6,360 nucleotides of DNA from Hyphomonadaceae bacterium UBA4763. GTDB lineage: Bacteria > Pseudomonadota > Alphaproteobacteria > Caulobacterales > Aquidulcibacteraceae. Shown in pieces: positions 4,132 through 6,360 of the stretch. The DNA is taken from positions 1 through 6,360 of the forward strand of contig DHHV01000102.1 in the NCBI GenBank assembly GCA_002403455.1, given 5' to 3'. The first letter of the stretch is position 1. Each line of letters opens with the position of its first letter. The position numbers and the translations under genes are program-made. The notes beneath the pieces were generated by a model. It did no database searches. It was not told where the DNA came from and worked only from the letters and a program-made list of their open reading frames with translations.

Positions 4132-6360
4132 ATGCTAGACGCAAACACCGGCCAGCCACGCATTACGCACCGTGAAGATTATCGCGCGCCAGAATGGCTC
4201 GTGCCGGAGATCGCGCTCGAATTCGACCTCGATCCGGTGGCGACGCGGGTGCGCCCCCGCCTCGAAGTCGTGCGCAGCGCCGCCGATGCCGGGCCGCTCG
4301 TGCTCGACGGCGGCGGTCAGACGCCGATCACGGTCCGGGTCGACGGCGCCGAGTGCACCGACTGGACGATCGCCCATGGCGCGCTGGTAATCCCGCTTGC
4401 CGGCGACGCGCATGTGATCGAAACCGAGGTGGAAATCGCGCCCGATCGCAACACCCAGCTGATGGGGCTTTATGCATCGGGGACGATGCTGTGCACCCAG
4501 TGCGAGGCGGAAGGCTTTCGCCGCATCACCTTCTTCCCCGATCGGCCCGACGTGCTCAGCCGCTATACCGTGCGGATGACCGCCGACAAGGCGCGCTATC
4601 CCGTGCTGCTCGCCAATGGCGATCCGGTCGGCAGCGGCGATCTGGAGGGCGGGCGCCACTGGGCGCAGTGGCGCGATCCCTTCCCCAAGCCCAGCTATCT
4701 GTTCGCGATGGTGGCGGGCGATCTGGTGGCGAACAGCGACGTGTTCCGCACTGCTTCGGGCCGCGAGGTGAAGCTCGGCATCTGGGTGCGCCGCGCCGAT
4801 CTCGCGCTCACCCATCACGCGCTCGCCGCGCTCAAGCTCGCGATGGCATGGGACGAGCGCGTCTATGGCCGCGAATATGACCTCGATGTCTTCAACATCG
4901 TCGCGGTTGATGATTTCAATTTCGGGGCGATGGAGAATAAGGGGCTGAACATCTTCAACAGCCGCTACATCCTCGCCGATCCCGAAACCGCGACCGATTA
5001 TGATTATGACGCGATCGCCGCCGTCGTCGCGCATGAATATTTCCACAATTGGTCGGGCAACCGCGTCACCTGCCGCGACTGGTTCCAGCTGAGCCTGAAG
5101 GAAGGCTTCACCGTCTATCGCGACCAGTGTTTCTCGGCCGATCTGGGATCGGCTGCGGTCAAGCGGATCGAGGATGTCCGCAACCTGCGCGCCGCGCAGT
5201 TTCCCGAGGATGCCGGCCCGCTCGCCCACCCGATCCGCCCCGAAAGCTATATCGAGATCACCAATTTCTACACCGCGACCGTGTATAACAAGGGCGCCGA
5301 GGTGATCCGGATGATGGCGACGATGATCGGCGAGCAGGCGTTCCGCGCCGGCACCGATCGCTATTTCGACCGCTTCGACGGCACGGCTGCTACCTGCGAG
5401 GATTTCGTCGCCAGCATCGAGGCGGCAAGCAGCGCCGATCTGGGCCAGTTCCGTCTGTGGTACAGCCAGGCGGGCACCCCGCGCGTCACCGCGTCACTCG
5501 CGCATGATCCCGCGGCGCGGCGCGCAACGCTCGCGCTCGAACAGCGCGTGCCGCCAACGCCGGGCCAGCCGGTGAAGGTGCCGATGGTCGTGCCGCTCAG
5601 GGTGCGGTTGTTCGGCGCGGCGAGCGGCGCGGCCCAGGGCGACGAGCGGCTCGTGGTGCTGCGCGATGCCCGCGCCGAAATCACTTTCGATGATGTCGGC
5701 GAGCGGCCGCTGCTGTCGATCAACCGGCGCTTTTCGGCGCCGGTGATCGTCGATACCGATCGCAGTGCCGCCGATCTCGCGATGCTGTCGGCGCACGACG
5801 ACGATCCCTTCGCCCGGTACGAGGCGATGCAGCAGCTGATGCTCGACACGCTGGTGGGCGCGATCGCGAGCGGGCGCGGCGAGCATGACGCGGTGATCGA
5901 GGCGGTGCGCGGCACGCTGCGCAACGACGCGCTCGACCGCGCCTTCGTCGCCGAGGCGGTGCTGCTGCCGTCCGAAAGCTTCATCGGCGATCAACTGGCG
6001 CTGGTCGATCCCGAAGCGGTGTTCCGCGCGCGCGAGGCGCTGCGCCGCGATCTGGGCCGCGCGCTCGATGGCGATTGGCGCGCCGCCTATGCCCGCGCGT
6101 GCGACGCCGGCGCGTTCGTCTATTCGCCCGAGGCCAAGGGGCTGCGGCGGCTGAAGACGGTCGCGCTCGGCTATATCGCCGCCAGCGGTGCGGGCGACGC
6201 GGCCGACATCGCATTCCGCCAGTTCGAGGCGGCGGACAATATGACCGACCGGCAGGGCGCGCTCACCACGCTCGCCGCCGGCCAGTCGAACACGCGCGTG
6301 GCCGCGCTCGACATTTTCTACAACCGCTATTCGAACAACGCGCTGGTGCTCGACAAATGG
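4132..6360 (+). CDS. pepN: Aminopeptidase N (M1 family), C-terminus beyond the window
   Basis: A zinc metallopeptidase that removes N-terminal residues from peptides in the cytoplasm during protein turnover. The frame is open for 743 codons to the window edge; relatives have about 865-870 residues, so about 120-125 are missing. All key residues are present and match E. coli PepN with an offset of +4: the substrate-anchoring motif GAMEN at 265-269, the zinc site HEYFH at 301-305 with third ligand Glu324 in LSLKEGFT, catalytic Glu302, and transition-state Tyr385 in TVYNKGAEVIRM. Domains by analogy: N-terminal beta 1-197, thermolysin-like catalytic 198-448, beta sandwich 449-550, helical C-terminal from 551. 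The ATG at 4132 starts MLDANTGQPRITHREDY, which aligns with the family's N-terminus, although no clear ribosome binding site precedes it. Codon use (CTC/CTG, GGC) fits a high-GC sphingomonad and differs from the genes left of 3960. It diverges from the SDR-type fragment. Confidence 0.97.
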   Translation, partial: MLDANTGQPRITHREDYRAPEWLVPEIALEFDLDPVATRVRPRLEVVRSAADAGPLVLDGGGQTPITVRVDGAECTDWTIAHGALVIPLAGDAHVIETEVEIAPDRNTQLMGLYASGTMLCTQCEAEGFRRITFFPDRPDVLSRYTVRMTADKARYPVLLANGDPVGSGDLEGGRHWAQWRDPFPKPSYLFAMVAGDLVANSDVFRTASGREVKLGIWVRRADLALTHHALAALKLAMAWDERVYGREYDLDVFNIVAVDDFNFGAMENKGLNIFNSRYILADPETATDYDYDAIAAVVAHEYFHNWSGNRVTCRDWFQLSLKEGFTVYRDQCFSADLGSAAVKRIEDVRNLRAAQFPEDAGPLAHPIRPESYIEITNFYTATVYNKGAEVIRMMATMIGEQAFRAGTDRYFDRFDGTAATCEDFVASIEAASSADLGQFRLWYSQAGTPRVTASLAHDPAARRATLALEQRVPPTPGQPVKVPMVVPLRVRLFGAASGAAQGDERLVVLRDARAEITFDDVGERPLLSINRRFSAPVIVDTDRSAADLAMLSAHDDDPFARYEAMQQLMLDTLVGAIASGRGEHDAVIEAVRGTLRNDALDRAFVAEAVLLPSESFIGDQLALVDPEAVFRAREALRRDLGRALDGDWRAAYARACDAGAFVYSPEAKGLRRLKTVALGYIAASGAGDAADIAFRQFEAADNMTDRQGALTTLAAGQSNTRVAALDIFYNRYSNNALVLDKW

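Noticed and set aside
4135..5229. 364-codon minus-strand frame
   Set aside because: It is a shadow of pepN, whose catalytic motifs prove the plus strand is coding.
1..6360. CRISPR array, insertion sequence or defence island
   Set aside because: No regularly spaced repeats, transposase, integrase or defence-type domains are visible on either strand.

Overview
The window reads as alphaproteobacterial DNA, but apparently from two different sources joined at about position 3960-3970. The left part (1-3960) carries a tRNA without encoded CCA, a Gram-negative porin, and a coupled pair of genes. It uses TTG heavily for leucine and GGG for glycine, with a G-rich plus strand. The right part (about 3970-6360) uses CTC/CTG and GGC, and looks like a sphingomonad: a divergent pair made of a Rossmann-fold oxidoreductase start and pepN. 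Exactly at the border two unrelated reading frames are both cut, which points to an assembly chimera or a real rearrangement.

Layout, left part. Positions 3-161 hold the C-terminus of an unrecognised protein. A short spacer with a perfect hairpin leads to a tRNA-Arg(CCT) at 272-345. After about 290 bases without a gene comes a porin (636-1697), complete from signal peptide to C-terminal Phe but interrupted by one in-frame TAA at 963-965. A GC-rich terminator hairpin (1726-1750) follows. A long imperfect hairpin (1845-1879) lies just before the ribosome binding site of a P-loop NTPase of unknown function (1893-2957). Its stop overlaps the TTG start of an ABC-exporter transmembrane domain (2950-), so the two are probably translationally coupled.

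Layout, right part. The ABC gene loses its sequence just where a nucleotide-binding domain should begin, and its frame runs by chance to 4020. On the minus strand, 4049 down to about 3966 encodes the first 27-28 residues of an NAD(P)-binding oxidoreductase before it too is cut. An 82-base divergent spacer separates it from pepN (4132 to the window end), an M1-family aminopeptidase N with intact GAMEN and HEXXH motifs and about 120-125 C-terminal residues outside the window.

How the genes work together: the porin, tRNA and pepN are ordinary housekeeping or envelope functions. The only poorly described unit is the P-loop NTPase/ABC membrane pair. I do not see a defence, mobile or CRISPR system. 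The main reasons for a second look are the chimeric border, the nonsense codon in the porin, a T-stem mismatch in the tRNA, and the uncharacterised NTPase-transporter pair.
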